Source: UBA6107 sp038562455 (GTDB lineage Bacteria > Chloroflexota > Anaerolineae > Anaerolineales > Anaerolineaceae). From it: a DNA stretch of 64,000 nt. Position 1 is the stretch's first letter, and each line of letters opens with the position of its first letter. Location of the stretch: positions 1-64,000 of the forward strand of contig JBCFBD010000002.1 of NCBI GenBank assembly GCA_038562455.1. Direction: 5' to 3'. A model generated the notes under the pieces. It did not search any database and had not been told where the DNA came from. It worked only from the letters and a program-made list of their open reading frames with translations. Position numbers and translations under genes: made by a program. Of the stretch, positions 51,489 through 60,892 are shown piece after piece.

Positions 51489-52952
51489 GTGAAAATCACA
51501 CTTGAGCACATCGATAAATCATTCGGAAAAGTTCACGCCAATGATGACATTAACCTGACCATTCCTTCCGGCACTATCCAGGGCATCCTGGGGGAGAACG
51601 GTGCTGGTAAAAGCACGCTCATGAAGATCCTGACGGGGTATTATCAGGCGGATGCCGGGGAAATCCTGCTGGATGAAAAAAGAGTAAAGATCACTTCACC
51701 GGAAGATGCAGTGATGAGGGGAATTGGCATGTTGCACCAGGATCCGCTGGATTTTCCACCGATGAAAGTGATTGACAACTTCCTGCTCGGTTCAAAGGGC
51801 GGGTTGTTCCCGAAGAAACAACAGGTTGAAAAAGAGATCACCAGGCTATCCAATGAGTTTGATTTTCAAATCAACCCGGATGCTTTTGTTGAAACGATGA
51901 CCGTGGGGGAACGCCAACAGCTCGAAATACTGCGGCTGTTATGGCTGGGGGTGAAGGTATTAATCCTTGATGAACCTACAACTGGCATATCCGCGAATCA
52001 AAAAGAGAAATTATTTGCCACCCTGGTGAAGTTAGCCGCCCAGGGACTGACAGTGATCTTTGTTTCGCATAAACTTGAGGAGGTTGAGCAACTATGCAGC
52101 AGGGTGGCGGTTTTCCGGCAGGGCAAACTGGTTGGAGAGGTGGAACCGCCTTATAAGACCGACGAATTTGTGTTCATGATGTTCGGTAAAGCCGTGGATG
52201 TGGGCGAGAAAACCAGTCATTGCAAAGACGACGTTTATATCAGATTAAGAAATATCGGCCTTGAAGATTATCGTCTCCGTCTCAACGATATCAATCTCGA
52301 TATCAAGAGCGGGGAGGTTATCGGTCTTGCCGGCATGGAAGGCTCCGGTCAACGTCTGTTCCTGCGCATGTTGGCAGGACTGATGCGCCCGGTGAGTGGC
52401 AACATCTTCATTGATGAGATTGACTTTACGGGCAAAAACTATCTTACCTTTCAAAAAGCCGGGGTAGCTTATCTTCCGGCTGCCAGGTTAGAGGAAGGTC
52501 TGATCCCGGGGATGACACTGACCGAGCATTTTATCCTTTCTGAAGAACATCATGAGTTGTTTGTTGACCAGGGGTCTGCTTTAGCATTGACCGAAGAAAG
52601 GATCAAAGGATTCTATATCAAGGGCACACCGGTTAGCCAGATCGAACAGCTTTCGGGCGGCAACCAGCAGCGCGCCCTATTAGCGTTGCTGCGTAACCAC
52701 CTGCGCTTGATTCTCATGGAACATCCGACGCGAGGCCTGGATATTGAATCAGCGATCTGGATCTGGTCGAAAATGAAGGAGCGTTGTAAAGAATGCGCGA
52801 GCATTGTGTTCACTTCTTCTGACCTGGATGAAATCATCCAATACAGTGACCGCATATTGGTCTTCTTTGGCGGTCTTGTTTCTCGACCCATTGACGCAGC
52901 GTCCACTTCGGTGGATGAACTTGGTCAGTTGATCGGTGGCAAGGGTTGGTAA
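51489..52952 (+). CDS. BMP-type nucleoside/purine ABC transporter ATPase (double NBD)
   Basis: A 487-residue double ATPase. The first domain has Walker A GENGAGKSTL and Walker B VLILDEPTTG; the second has a degenerate loop (GMEGSGQRLF) with signature LSGGNQQ. It resembles the ATPase at 15.6-17.1 kb but is clearly divergent, so there are two separate transporters. It starts with GTG (GAGG ahead). It drives uptake through the two permeases encoded next. Confidence 0.9.
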   Translation: MKITLEHIDKSFGKVHANDDINLTIPSGTIQGILGENGAGKSTLMKILTGYYQADAGEILLDEKRVKITSPEDAVMRGIGMLHQDPLDFPPMKVIDNFLLGSKGGLFPKKQQVEKEITRLSNEFDFQINPDAFVETMTVGERQQLEILRLLWLGVKVLILDEPTTGISANQKEKLFATLVKLAAQGLTVIFVSHKLEEVEQLCSRVAVFRQGKLVGEVEPPYKTDEFVFMMFGKAVDVGEKTSHCKDDVYIRLRNIGLEDYRLRLNDINLDIKSGEVIGLAGMEGSGQRLFLRMLAGLMRPVSGNIFIDEIDFTGKNYLTFQKAGVAYLPAARLEEGLIPGMTLTEHFILSEEHHELFVDQGSALALTEERIKGFYIKGTPVSQIEQLSGGNQQRALLALLRNHLRLILMEHPTRGLDIESAIWIWSKMKERCKECASIVFTSSDLDEIIQYSDRILVFFGGLVSRPIDAASTSVDELGQLIGGKGW

Positions 52953-52974
52953 TTCAACACTAAGGAGTTCCTGG

Positions 52975-54048
52975 ATGTCATTGCAAAACCGTGCAGCGAA
53001 GACTGGCGCGAATGATCGAAAGAGAGGACTGCTTGATTTTGGCATCCGTCTTTCGGCGGTTATTCTCGCGTTTGGCTTTACCTCGATTATTCTTTTACTT
53101 GTTAAAGCTGATCCTTTCGAAGCGTATGCTACCCTGGCGACCGGCGCATTTGGAACGACAAGTAAGATCACTTCGGTTGTTTCCTCATGGGTGCCACTCG
53201 TTATCGCCACATCCGGCTTGCTTTTTACCTTCACGGCTGGTTTATGGAATATCGGCATGGAAGGGCAGATCGTTTTGGGTTCGGTATTCACGGTTGGGGC
53301 TTTTCGCCTTTTGGATGATACCGCGCTGGATCCGACAATCGTGATCATCCTTGCCTTCATCGCTGGCGCGCTTGGGGGGATCATCTGGGCACTGCTGCCA
53401 GGTCTGATGAAGATTTACGGTGGCGTGAATGAAATTTTCGGTGGACTGGGCTTGAATTTCGTGGCGAAGACTGTGGCAATTTGGTTAATCTTTGGACCCT
53501 GGAAGCGCCCCGGCGTCGCCTCGAGCAGCGGTACGGAGTGGATCGATATCAAATACCGGTTGACAAACATACCTGGTACCAACCTGAACCTGGTGATCCT
53601 GATCATCGCAGTGGTTATCGCGATCGTCACTGCCATCCTGTTAAAAGGCACTCATTTCGGGTTGAAGTTGAAAGCCATCGGCAAGAATGCCAAAGCAGCT
53701 TACCTGCTGGGCGTTCCAACCACGCGATATTTTCTGCTGGCATTCGGCATGTGTGGCTTGTTCGCTGGTATTACAGGTGCAATCTTGGTTGCATCCAAGC
53801 AGTACAGCCTGATTCCCGACGCGGGTTTTGGTTATGGCTTTCTGGGTTTGTTGGTCGCCATGCTGGTGAATTACCATCCGATCTGGAGTTCCATCGTGGC
53901 AATCTTTTTTGCCGCGCTCACCATTGGCAACACGCAGCTGCAGTATATGGGACTGAGCACTTATTTTGCAGGTGTGCTGCAAGGCATACTAGTCTTATTC
54001 GTGGTTTTAGTCGACGGGCTGCGAAAACGCCTGGTCAGAAAGCTCTAG
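52975..54048 (+). CDS. BMP-type ABC transporter permease (first)
   Basis: A 357-residue permease with about nine to ten spans, the family segment TAGLWNIGMEGQIVLGS and the coupling loop GKNAKAAYLLG. The start at 52975 has AAGGAG ahead. It pairs with the next permease in the importer. Confidence 0.9.
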   Translation: MSLQNRAAKTGANDRKRGLLDFGIRLSAVILAFGFTSIILLLVKADPFEAYATLATGAFGTTSKITSVVSSWVPLVIATSGLLFTFTAGLWNIGMEGQIVLGSVFTVGAFRLLDDTALDPTIVIILAFIAGALGGIIWALLPGLMKIYGGVNEIFGGLGLNFVAKTVAIWLIFGPWKRPGVASSSGTEWIDIKYRLTNIPGTNLNLVILIIAVVIAIVTAILLKGTHFGLKLKAIGKNAKAAYLLGVPTTRYFLLAFGMCGLFAGITGAILVASKQYSLIPDAGFGYGFLGLLVAMLVNYHPIWSSIVAIFFAALTIGNTQLQYMGLSTYFAGVLQGILVLFVVLVDGLRKRLVRKL

Positions 54049-54060
54049 GAGATTATATAA

Positions 54061-55053
54061 ATGGAACTGGCTACTCTGACCACACTGGCAGGAATTGTTG
54101 AATACGCGGTACCCGTACTGTTTGCCTCAATTGGTGAAAATATCACTGAGAAAGCAGGTATCACCAATCTATCGGTCAATGGCACGATCATCCTTTCCGC
54201 GATGGGTGGATTTGTAGTGTCGTTGAATACGCAATCGATTTTCCTGGGATTTCTTACAGGTGCGCTAATTGGTGCGGCTGTGGCAGCCATAGTGGCATTC
54301 AGCAGCATCACGCTCAAGCAGTCGCAGGTTGCTATTGGGTTTATCCTCGCACTTTTATGCCGCGACCTTGGATATTTCCTGGGTGCGCCATATACCAACA
54401 AACCCGGTCTTTTCCTATCGAAGGTACCCATCCCCGGTTTATCAGAAATACCCATCCTCGGACCAATCTTCTTTAATCATTCTCTCGTGGTGTACGCCTC
54501 TTACCTGTTCATCATCATCGCTTTCGTATATATGTACAAGACCCGCCCCGGGTTGATGCTGCAGGGTATTGGCGAGCGTCCCACCGCCGCATTTGCCCGC
54601 GGCGCGAATGTAAAAGCCTTGCGCTATTTTTACACTATCCTCGGCGGGGCGCTGGTTGGTCTTGCCGGCCCAATGTATTCGCTGGCGGTCAAAATCGGGT
54701 GGGCGGGTCAGCTTTCCGGTTTGGACGGCGTCGGCTGGATTGCGCTGGCGATTACGATCTTCGGTGGCTGGAATCCACTGCGGGTGGCCTTTGGAGCGTA
54801 CCTGTTCGGTGGTTTACAGCAACTTGGCATCACCCTGCAATCCACGACCAACATCCCTATCCAGATACTGCAGGCTGCGCCGTTCCCACTGATGATCTTC
54901 ACCCTACTACTGGTCAACGTCGGCCGGGCGGAATGGGTGGAGCGCGAGCTGGCTGCGATGCCTGAAAAACCACGCAAGGTATTAACAAGAATTTTGCGTG
55001 CATTACGCACTTCTCCTCCGGCTTCAATGGGTATTCCTTTTGAAAATGAATAG
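54061..55053 (+). CDS. BMP-type ABC transporter permease (second)
   Basis: A 330-residue permease with about eight spans; ENITEKAGITNLSVNGTI is the conserved loop after the first span, and GERPTAAFARGANV the coupling loop. It is 12 bases after the first permease and completes the importer for nucleosides or bases used by the surrounding enzymes. Confidence 0.9.
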   Translation: MELATLTTLAGIVEYAVPVLFASIGENITEKAGITNLSVNGTIILSAMGGFVVSLNTQSIFLGFLTGALIGAAVAAIVAFSSITLKQSQVAIGFILALLCRDLGYFLGAPYTNKPGLFLSKVPIPGLSEIPILGPIFFNHSLVVYASYLFIIIAFVYMYKTRPGLMLQGIGERPTAAFARGANVKALRYFYTILGGALVGLAGPMYSLAVKIGWAGQLSGLDGVGWIALAITIFGGWNPLRVAFGAYLFGGLQQLGITLQSTTNIPIQILQAAPFPLMIFTLLLVNVGRAEWVERELAAMPEKPRKVLTRILRALRTSPPASMGIPFENE

Positions 55054-55060
55054 GATAAAA

Positions 55061-56317
55061 ATGAAGAATTACATCGGCTATAAATGCTCCATTTGTGATG
55101 CCGAATATGCTCCGACCTCAGTGCTTTATAACTGTCCCATCTGTGGCGGGAACCTCGATGTGATCCTGGATTACCCGGAAATCCGCAAGAAATATCACAT
55201 CGAAGACATCACCTCGCGCACCGAACAATCCTTATGGCGATATGGCCCTTTGCTGCCTGTACCGGATCCAGGCGGAGAAGGCACACCCCTGCGTGCTGCC
55301 GGATGGACCCCAGTCTACTGCCCTAAGCGACTGGCAGCCAGCGTGGGGCTGCAACAGCTCTGGGTGAAAGATGAGGGCAGAAACCCGACAGCCTCTTTTA
55401 AAGATCGAGCCAGTGCGGTGCTTGTCGCCCGCGCGCGGGATATTAAGGCAGAGATCATCGTGACTGCATCGACCGGTAATGCAGGTGCTGCCCTGGCGGG
55501 GATGGCTGCAGCGGTGGGGCACCGTGCTGTAATCTTTGCACCGAAAACTGCCCCTCAAGCCAAAATCGCGCAATTACTCGTGTATGGAGCCCAGGTGATC
55601 CTGGTAGATGGAAATTACGACTCAGCTTTTGACCTAACGATCGAGGCTGCGAAAGAATTCGGCTGGTATTGCCGCAACACAGGCTACAACCCCTTCACCG
55701 CAGAGGGAAAAAAGACTGGCGCTTTTGAGATCTGGGAGCAAGTGATACTGGGATTGGAGGAAAGCGACAAACCCCTTTGCGTTTTCGTGTCCGTAGGAGA
55801 CGGCAATATCATCTCGGGTCTACATAAAGGCTTTAAGGACCTGTACCAACTGGGCTGGCTGGAAACTATGCCGCGCTTGTTTGGTGTCCAATCAGAGCTT
55901 TCACCCGCCATTGCCAATGCATTTGAAGCCGGCAATGAGGAAATCATCCCGGTTAATGCCACAACCATTGCCGATTCGATCAGTGTTGACCTGCCGCGCG
56001 ACGGGGTTAGGGCGGTGCGAGCAGCCGTACAAACTAACGGCGCTTATATCAAAGTGCCGGATTCGGAGATCATTGCTGCTATTGCTGACCTGGGGATCAA
56101 CGGTATTTTCGCTGAACCTGCTGGTTCAACCGCACTTGCTGGTTTGAAAAAAGCGGTAAAAGTAGGCCTCATCGAAGAGGATGACCCTGTGCTGGTCATC
56201 AATTCAGGCAACGGGTTAAAGGATGTGCGGGCGGCGATGATGGCGGTCTCAAATGCTACTATAATTGAACCAACTATGACCGCTTTGAAGAAACATCTTG
56301 AGGAAAGAGGAAGTTAA
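55061..56317 (+). CDS. Threonine synthase-like PLP-dependent enzyme
   Basis: A 418-residue fold-type-II PLP enzyme. An N-terminal zinc ribbon (CSICDAEY, CPICGG) precedes the PLP domain with the Schiff-base Lys in NPTASFKDRAS and the phosphate loop ASTGNAGAALAG. This layout matches threonine synthase of the zinc-ribbon type. In a nucleobase-degrading cluster it could instead act as an amino-acid lyase, comparable in position to YgeX (diaminopropionate ammonia-lyase) in E. coli. A biosynthetic ThrC role cannot be excluded. Confidence 0.75.
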   Translation: MKNYIGYKCSICDAEYAPTSVLYNCPICGGNLDVILDYPEIRKKYHIEDITSRTEQSLWRYGPLLPVPDPGGEGTPLRAAGWTPVYCPKRLAASVGLQQLWVKDEGRNPTASFKDRASAVLVARARDIKAEIIVTASTGNAGAALAGMAAAVGHRAVIFAPKTAPQAKIAQLLVYGAQVILVDGNYDSAFDLTIEAAKEFGWYCRNTGYNPFTAEGKKTGAFEIWEQVILGLEESDKPLCVFVSVGDGNIISGLHKGFKDLYQLGWLETMPRLFGVQSELSPAIANAFEAGNEEIIPVNATTIADSISVDLPRDGVRAVRAAVQTNGAYIKVPDSEIIAAIADLGINGIFAEPAGSTALAGLKKAVKVGLIEEDDPVLVINSGNGLKDVRAAMMAVSNATIIEPTMTALKKHLEERGS

Positions 56318-56319
56318 GG

Positions 56320-57264
56320 ATGGCACCGGTCTACTCAATCGTCGCACCTGTCTATAATGAGATTTGCTGCCTCGACGAGCTTTACCAGCGCCTGGCAGAG
56401 GTGATGGACCATGCAGACGGCGAATGGGAGCTCGTTTTGGTGGATGACGGTTCTACGGACGGCTCGACTGAGAAGATCAGAGAACTCGCCAGGCAGGATA
56501 AGCGGGTGCGTCCGGTGATCTTCGCGCGCAACTTCGGGCACCAGATCGCAGTGACCGCCGGGTTGGATTATTCGCGAGGTGATGCGGTCATCATTATTGA
56601 CGCGGATTTGCAAGACCCCCCAGAGGTTATCCTGGAACTGATCCAAAAATGGCGCGAAGGGTATGAGGTTGTGTACGCCCAGCGCTCAGAACGCGAGGGA
56701 GAGACATTCTTCAAACGTGTGACCGCCTCACTTTTCTACCGCACGATCTACCGCATAACCGATGTCAAGATTCCACTTGATACGGGTGATTTTCGCCTGT
56801 TGGACCGCAAAGTGGTGAACGTGATGAACTCGATGCGTGAGCGGCACCGCTTTTTGCGCGGCATGTCAGCCTGGGTGGGCTTCCGCTCTGTTGGCGTACC
56901 CTATAAGCGGGCTGCCCGTTTTGCAGGGTCGACCAAGTACCCCTTCAAGAAAATGTTGAAGCTGGCATTAACGGCAGTCACCAGTTTTTCATATGTGCCC
57001 TTGCAGATCGCCATGTGGGTGGGGTTTATCTCCGCAGGTGCTGCCATTCTCGCCATCCCCGTGGTCATTGTTCTCAGGTTGATCGGCTCGCAATTCTTCT
57101 TCGGGCAGGCCACCACGTTGATCGCGGTGCTCTTCTTGGGCGGGGTGCAGTTGATCTCTCTCGGAATATTGGGTGAGTACGTTGGCAGGATTTATGATGA
57201 AGTAAAAGGCCGACCGCTTTATATTGTGAGTGAAGCGCCGGATGATCCACGAAAAAATTCTTAA
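56320..57264 (+). CDS. Family 2 glycosyltransferase with two C-terminal membrane spans
   Basis: A 314-residue protein. The GT2 domain (SIVAPVYNE, LVDDGSTDGS, DADLQDPPE) is followed by two spans (about residues 225-250 and 262-290), as in undecaprenyl-phosphate glucose or dolichol-phosphate mannose synthase-like proteins (GtrB/DPM1). It makes a lipid-linked sugar for envelope glycosylation. It begins two bases after the PLP gene, an odd neighbour for nucleobase enzymes. Confidence 0.9.
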   Translation: MAPVYSIVAPVYNEICCLDELYQRLAEVMDHADGEWELVLVDDGSTDGSTEKIRELARQDKRVRPVIFARNFGHQIAVTAGLDYSRGDAVIIIDADLQDPPEVILELIQKWREGYEVVYAQRSEREGETFFKRVTASLFYRTIYRITDVKIPLDTGDFRLLDRKVVNVMNSMRERHRFLRGMSAWVGFRSVGVPYKRAARFAGSTKYPFKKMLKLALTAVTSFSYVPLQIAMWVGFISAGAAILAIPVVIVLRLIGSQFFFGQATTLIAVLFLGGVQLISLGILGEYVGRIYDEVKGRPLYIVSEAPDDPRKNS

Positions 57265-57276
57265 CAGGAGAGATTC

Positions 57277-58743
57277 ATGGCAAAGATAGATCTAACCGTA
57301 ATTAAAGACCGCCAGGAACGCGCAATTCAACGCGCCAGGGAACGCAATATTATTGTCCCGACATTTGCCCAGCAGCGCAATCCTGACCTGATCCCTGATA
57401 AGATCAAACAGGAACTCAAGGGTATCGGTTTATGGGATGTTCATCCGCGCAACCTGTTCAGAATCACCTGGAAGAATGAACCGGTGCCGCATGGCGGCGG
57501 ATTTGATGGCGTTAACTATATTGAACTGCCCTCATCGCTTACCGGCACCGATGCAAGAATTTTCGCGCTGGTCGGCAAGTGGTTCCCCACAGGTGCACAT
57601 AAGGTCGGCGCAGCTTTCGGCTGCCTTGTGCCACGCCTGGTGACCGGTCAATTCGATCCCACGACCCAGAAAGCAGTTTGGCCCTCGACCGGCAATTATT
57701 GCCGCGGCGGCGCATACGACTCGGCTTTACTCGGCGCTACCTCGATCGCCATTCTGCCAGAAGGGATGAGCAAAGAGCGTTTTGAGTGGCTTTCAAAGAT
57801 CGCCGGGGAGGTGATTGCCACGCCTGGCAGTGAATCTAATGTGAAAGAGATCTTCGACAAGTGTTGGGAGCTGCGCCGGTCTGGGCAGGACTTGATGATC
57901 TTCAACCAGTTCGAGGAATTTGGTAATTATCTCTGGCATTATGACCTAACCGGTCACGCCATGGAAGAAGTGCTGAAGAAGGAATTAGGCGCGGAAGATA
58001 AATTCAGAGGCATCGCGCTTACCACCGGGTCAGCCGGCACCATCGGTTGCGGAGATTACCTCAAGCAAAAATTCCCGACGATGAAGATTGCAGCCAGCGA
58101 GGCACTGCAGTGCCCGACCCTGCTGCAGAACGGCTTTGGCGCACACCGCATCGAGGGCATCGGGGATAAGCACGTACCCTGGATTCACAATGTGAAAAAC
58201 ACCGACGTGATCACCGCAATCGATGACAATGATGTGGTCGCGATCATGCGCCTGTTCAATGAACCGGAAGGACAGGCATATCTTGCTCAGCAAGGTGTGC
58301 CGGCAGACGTGATCTCCAACCTGAACTTGATGGGATTCTCAGGCATCGCCAACATGCTTTCTGCCATCAAGATGGCGAAATACTACAACATGACCAGCAG
58401 AGATGTACTGCTTATCGTGTTGACCGATTCAATGGAACTGTACAATACGCGCATCGATGAGTACAGGAAGAGCGAAGGCGCTTTCACATTGACTGATGCC
58501 GCCGAGACCTTCGCTGCCAGCCTGATGGGTGAATCCACCGACAACATGCTTGAGTTGACTGAATTCGAACGCAAGCGCGTCCACAACCTCAAATATTACA
58601 CCTGGGTCGAGCAGCAGGGACGCACCTACGAGGAAATCATCGCCCAGTGGGATGACCCGGATTACTGGACCGGTTTCCAGGGTCAATTAGACGAGATGGA
58701 TGAATTGATCAACGAGTTCAATCATCGCGTTGGAATTCTTTAG
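57277..58743 (+). CDS. TrpB-like fold-type-II PLP enzyme of unknown substrate
   Basis: A 488-residue protein. The lysine in FPTGAHKVGAAFG sits in a context like tryptophan synthase beta (TGAHK), and TTGSAGTIGCGDYL is a PLP phosphate loop. It lacks tryptophan-pathway neighbours and differs from TrpB elsewhere. It is a PLP-dependent beta-family enzyme, perhaps a lyase acting on an amino acid produced from ring opening. AGGAG precedes the ATG. Function is open. Confidence 0.7.
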   Translation: MAKIDLTVIKDRQERAIQRARERNIIVPTFAQQRNPDLIPDKIKQELKGIGLWDVHPRNLFRITWKNEPVPHGGGFDGVNYIELPSSLTGTDARIFALVGKWFPTGAHKVGAAFGCLVPRLVTGQFDPTTQKAVWPSTGNYCRGGAYDSALLGATSIAILPEGMSKERFEWLSKIAGEVIATPGSESNVKEIFDKCWELRRSGQDLMIFNQFEEFGNYLWHYDLTGHAMEEVLKKELGAEDKFRGIALTTGSAGTIGCGDYLKQKFPTMKIAASEALQCPTLLQNGFGAHRIEGIGDKHVPWIHNVKNTDVITAIDDNDVVAIMRLFNEPEGQAYLAQQGVPADVISNLNLMGFSGIANMLSAIKMAKYYNMTSRDVLLIVLTDSMELYNTRIDEYRKSEGAFTLTDAAETFAASLMGESTDNMLELTEFERKRVHNLKYYTWVEQQGRTYEEIIAQWDDPDYWTGFQGQLDEMDELINEFNHRVGIL

Positions 58744-58753
58744 GGACGATAAT

Positions 58754-58783
58754 TCAACCTGGGGTCACCTGGCTCCAGGTTGA
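58754..58783 (+). terminator. Hairpin after the TrpB-like gene
   Basis: A perfect 9-bp stem (TCAACCTGG / CCAGGTTGA) with a 12-base loop. There is no clean T-run, so termination is uncertain. Confidence 0.45.
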
Positions 58784-58819
58784 CTATTTAAAGTACACTT
58801 AAAATAATCCGAGACTTAT

Positions 58820-59392
58820 ATGATTTCGCCAGATTCCTTGATCCTCGTCTGTTATTTACCGGCAACCAAAGACCTGGATATTGCGCGGATGCTAGGTTGG
58901 TACCGCATTCCGCTCAAATCAGCGCCCAAGGTGATCGAGGTGGATTACCTGGCGTTTTACCAGGGGAATAATTTTGGCGAGCAACACCGCTGGCTAGTCG
59001 AATACATTGCGGAGTACCGCGGACACGAGCTTACTACCCGGGGGGACTTGCTGCGCGAAGAATCTGATCACCCGCGTGCAAAGGAAGAATATTACAAGGT
59101 TCAACTTGGCGATTTGAAACGGTTGGAAAACCCGATCAGGGCTGATGCCTGGAAGCGGATCACTTTTCTATATACCACTGGTAATTTGCTAAACCGGGCT
59201 TCGATGATGAATGAACTGGTAGTCCATAACGAAGAACGGGAAATGCTCTGGAAAACCCTGCGCGAGCGAGCAGAAAATTCGCTTTACAATCTGCCCTGCC
59301 AACCTGAATCACAAGACATTGATCCGGCATTGATTGAACTGCTCTTAGGACTGAACGGTATGCTCCCGGATGTTGAACTGGAAGATTATTAG
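58820..59392 (+). CDS. Protein of unknown function (190 residues)
   Basis: A soluble, charged protein that I do not recognise. It opens with LILVCYLPATKDLDIARMLGWYRIP and is helical in the second half. It lies between the TrpB-like and dihydropyrimidinase genes on the same strand. No catalytic motif was seen. Confidence 0.65.
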   Translation: MISPDSLILVCYLPATKDLDIARMLGWYRIPLKSAPKVIEVDYLAFYQGNNFGEQHRWLVEYIAEYRGHELTTRGDLLREESDHPRAKEEYYKVQLGDLKRLENPIRADAWKRITFLYTTGNLLNRASMMNELVVHNEEREMLWKTLRERAENSLYNLPCQPESQDIDPALIELLLGLNGMLPDVELEDY

Positions 59393-59461
59393 CATATAGT
59401 ATTGCTGGTAGAATAAAAACAAGCGGGCTGAAAAGTGTTTGTCCGCGCAGGAATGATGACC

Positions 59462-60883
59462 ATGACCACGTTGATCAAGAATGGACAGGTTGTTACATCT
59501 ACTCATACACTCTCCGCCGATATATTGATCGAAGAGGAAAAGATCGCCAATATCGCGCCTGGCATTGTCGCAGGACCCGGGATGGATCTTATCGATGCCA
59601 GCGGGATGTACGTTCTTCCGGGCGGGATTGACGCGCACGTCCACCTCGACCTGCCTATGTCCGGCACCGTCTCAAGCGACGATCATTACACTGGCACCAA
59701 AGCCGCCGCCTTCGGGGGGACGACCACCGTGATAGATTTCGTTTCGCAAGATTCGGATGACCTGCTGGCGTGCATTGCAGCATTGCGGCAGAAAGCCGAT
59801 CAACGCGTGGCGATCGATTACGGTCTGCATATGAACATCACCCATCTCACCCCCGGGGTAGAAACGCAGATCGCGCAACTGCCGGCGGTTGGGGTAACCA
59901 GTGTTAAGGTATTTGCCGCCTACAATAACCGGCTGCGTCTAATCGACAGCGACATCCTCAAGGTGATGCGCGTCGCCGCGCAAAACGGACTGCTCACTTT
60001 GCTGCACGCTGAGAATGGCGACATTATCGATCTACTGGTAAAGGAAGCTTTATCGAATGGACACACTACACCCATCTGGCATGCGCGCACCCGGCCTGCC
60101 TGGGGAGCGGTGGAGGCAGCTTTACGCGGAGCAGCGCTTTCGTCAATCGCGGACGCTCCCTTGTACCTAGTTCATATGAATGTGGCGGGTGAGGTGGACA
60201 TGCTGGAATACGCTCGTCACGCAGGGTTGAAGGTGATGGGGGAGACATGCCCGCAATACCTGTTCTTCAGCGAAGCTGAACTAGTGCGGGCTGACGCAGC
60301 GAAATGGATTTGCTCACCACCTTTGCGGACTGAAATCGATCAGCAGCGGCTTTGGGAAGGTCTAAAAGCACAGACGATCCAGGTCATAGCGACAGACCAT
60401 TGCCCATTCTTTTTCGAGGGGAGCACACCCATCACGTATGAGGGCGTGAGCATAGCTATCCCTGGTAAAGAGCTGGGTGATGAGAACTTCACGCGCATAC
60501 CTAACGGGCTGCCAGGTGTTGGAGACCGTCTGCCGGTTTTATGGACAGCAATGGTGGCAAGCGGTAAATTTACCATGAACGAATTTGTTGCTCTTACTAG
60601 CACCAATCCAGCCAGGATTTTCGGGCTATATCCGCGGAAAGGCGATCTGACGCCTGGCGCTGATGCAGATATTGTGATCTGGGACCCAAATAAACAGATC
60701 AGTTATGGCACAGCGTACGCACAGCACCGCACTGACTATAACCTGTACGAAGGATGGGAGTTATCCGGTTTTCCCACCAGGGTGATTTCGCGCGGTCGGA
60801 CAGTGGTCGACAATGGTAACTGGCATGGAAGAGCAGGGGATGGGCAGTTTCTACAACGTGAAACTTTTGGCGAATTACTTTAG
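59462..60883 (+). CDS. hydA: Dihydropyrimidinase / hydantoinase
   Basis: A 473-residue amidohydrolase: DAHVHLDLP (metal ligands), GVTSVKVFAAYNN with the Lys that becomes carboxylated, LLHAENGD, LVHMN and IATDHCPFFF are D-hydantoinase motifs. It opens cyclic amides such as dihydrouracil or hydantoins, as HyuA does in the E. coli ureide cluster. ATG 59462 was chosen because AGGA lies nine bases ahead; nearby ATGs and a GTG at 59435 are also in frame. Confidence 0.92.
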   Translation: MTTLIKNGQVVTSTHTLSADILIEEEKIANIAPGIVAGPGMDLIDASGMYVLPGGIDAHVHLDLPMSGTVSSDDHYTGTKAAAFGGTTTVIDFVSQDSDDLLACIAALRQKADQRVAIDYGLHMNITHLTPGVETQIAQLPAVGVTSVKVFAAYNNRLRLIDSDILKVMRVAAQNGLLTLLHAENGDIIDLLVKEALSNGHTTPIWHARTRPAWGAVEAALRGAALSSIADAPLYLVHMNVAGEVDMLEYARHAGLKVMGETCPQYLFFSEAELVRADAAKWICSPPLRTEIDQQRLWEGLKAQTIQVIATDHCPFFFEGSTPITYEGVSIAIPGKELGDENFTRIPNGLPGVGDRLPVLWTAMVASGKFTMNEFVALTSTNPARIFGLYPRKGDLTPGADADIVIWDPNKQISYGTAYAQHRTDYNLYEGWELSGFPTRVISRGRTVVDNGNWHGRAGDGQFLQRETFGELL

Positions 60884-60892
60884 AGAAATCCG

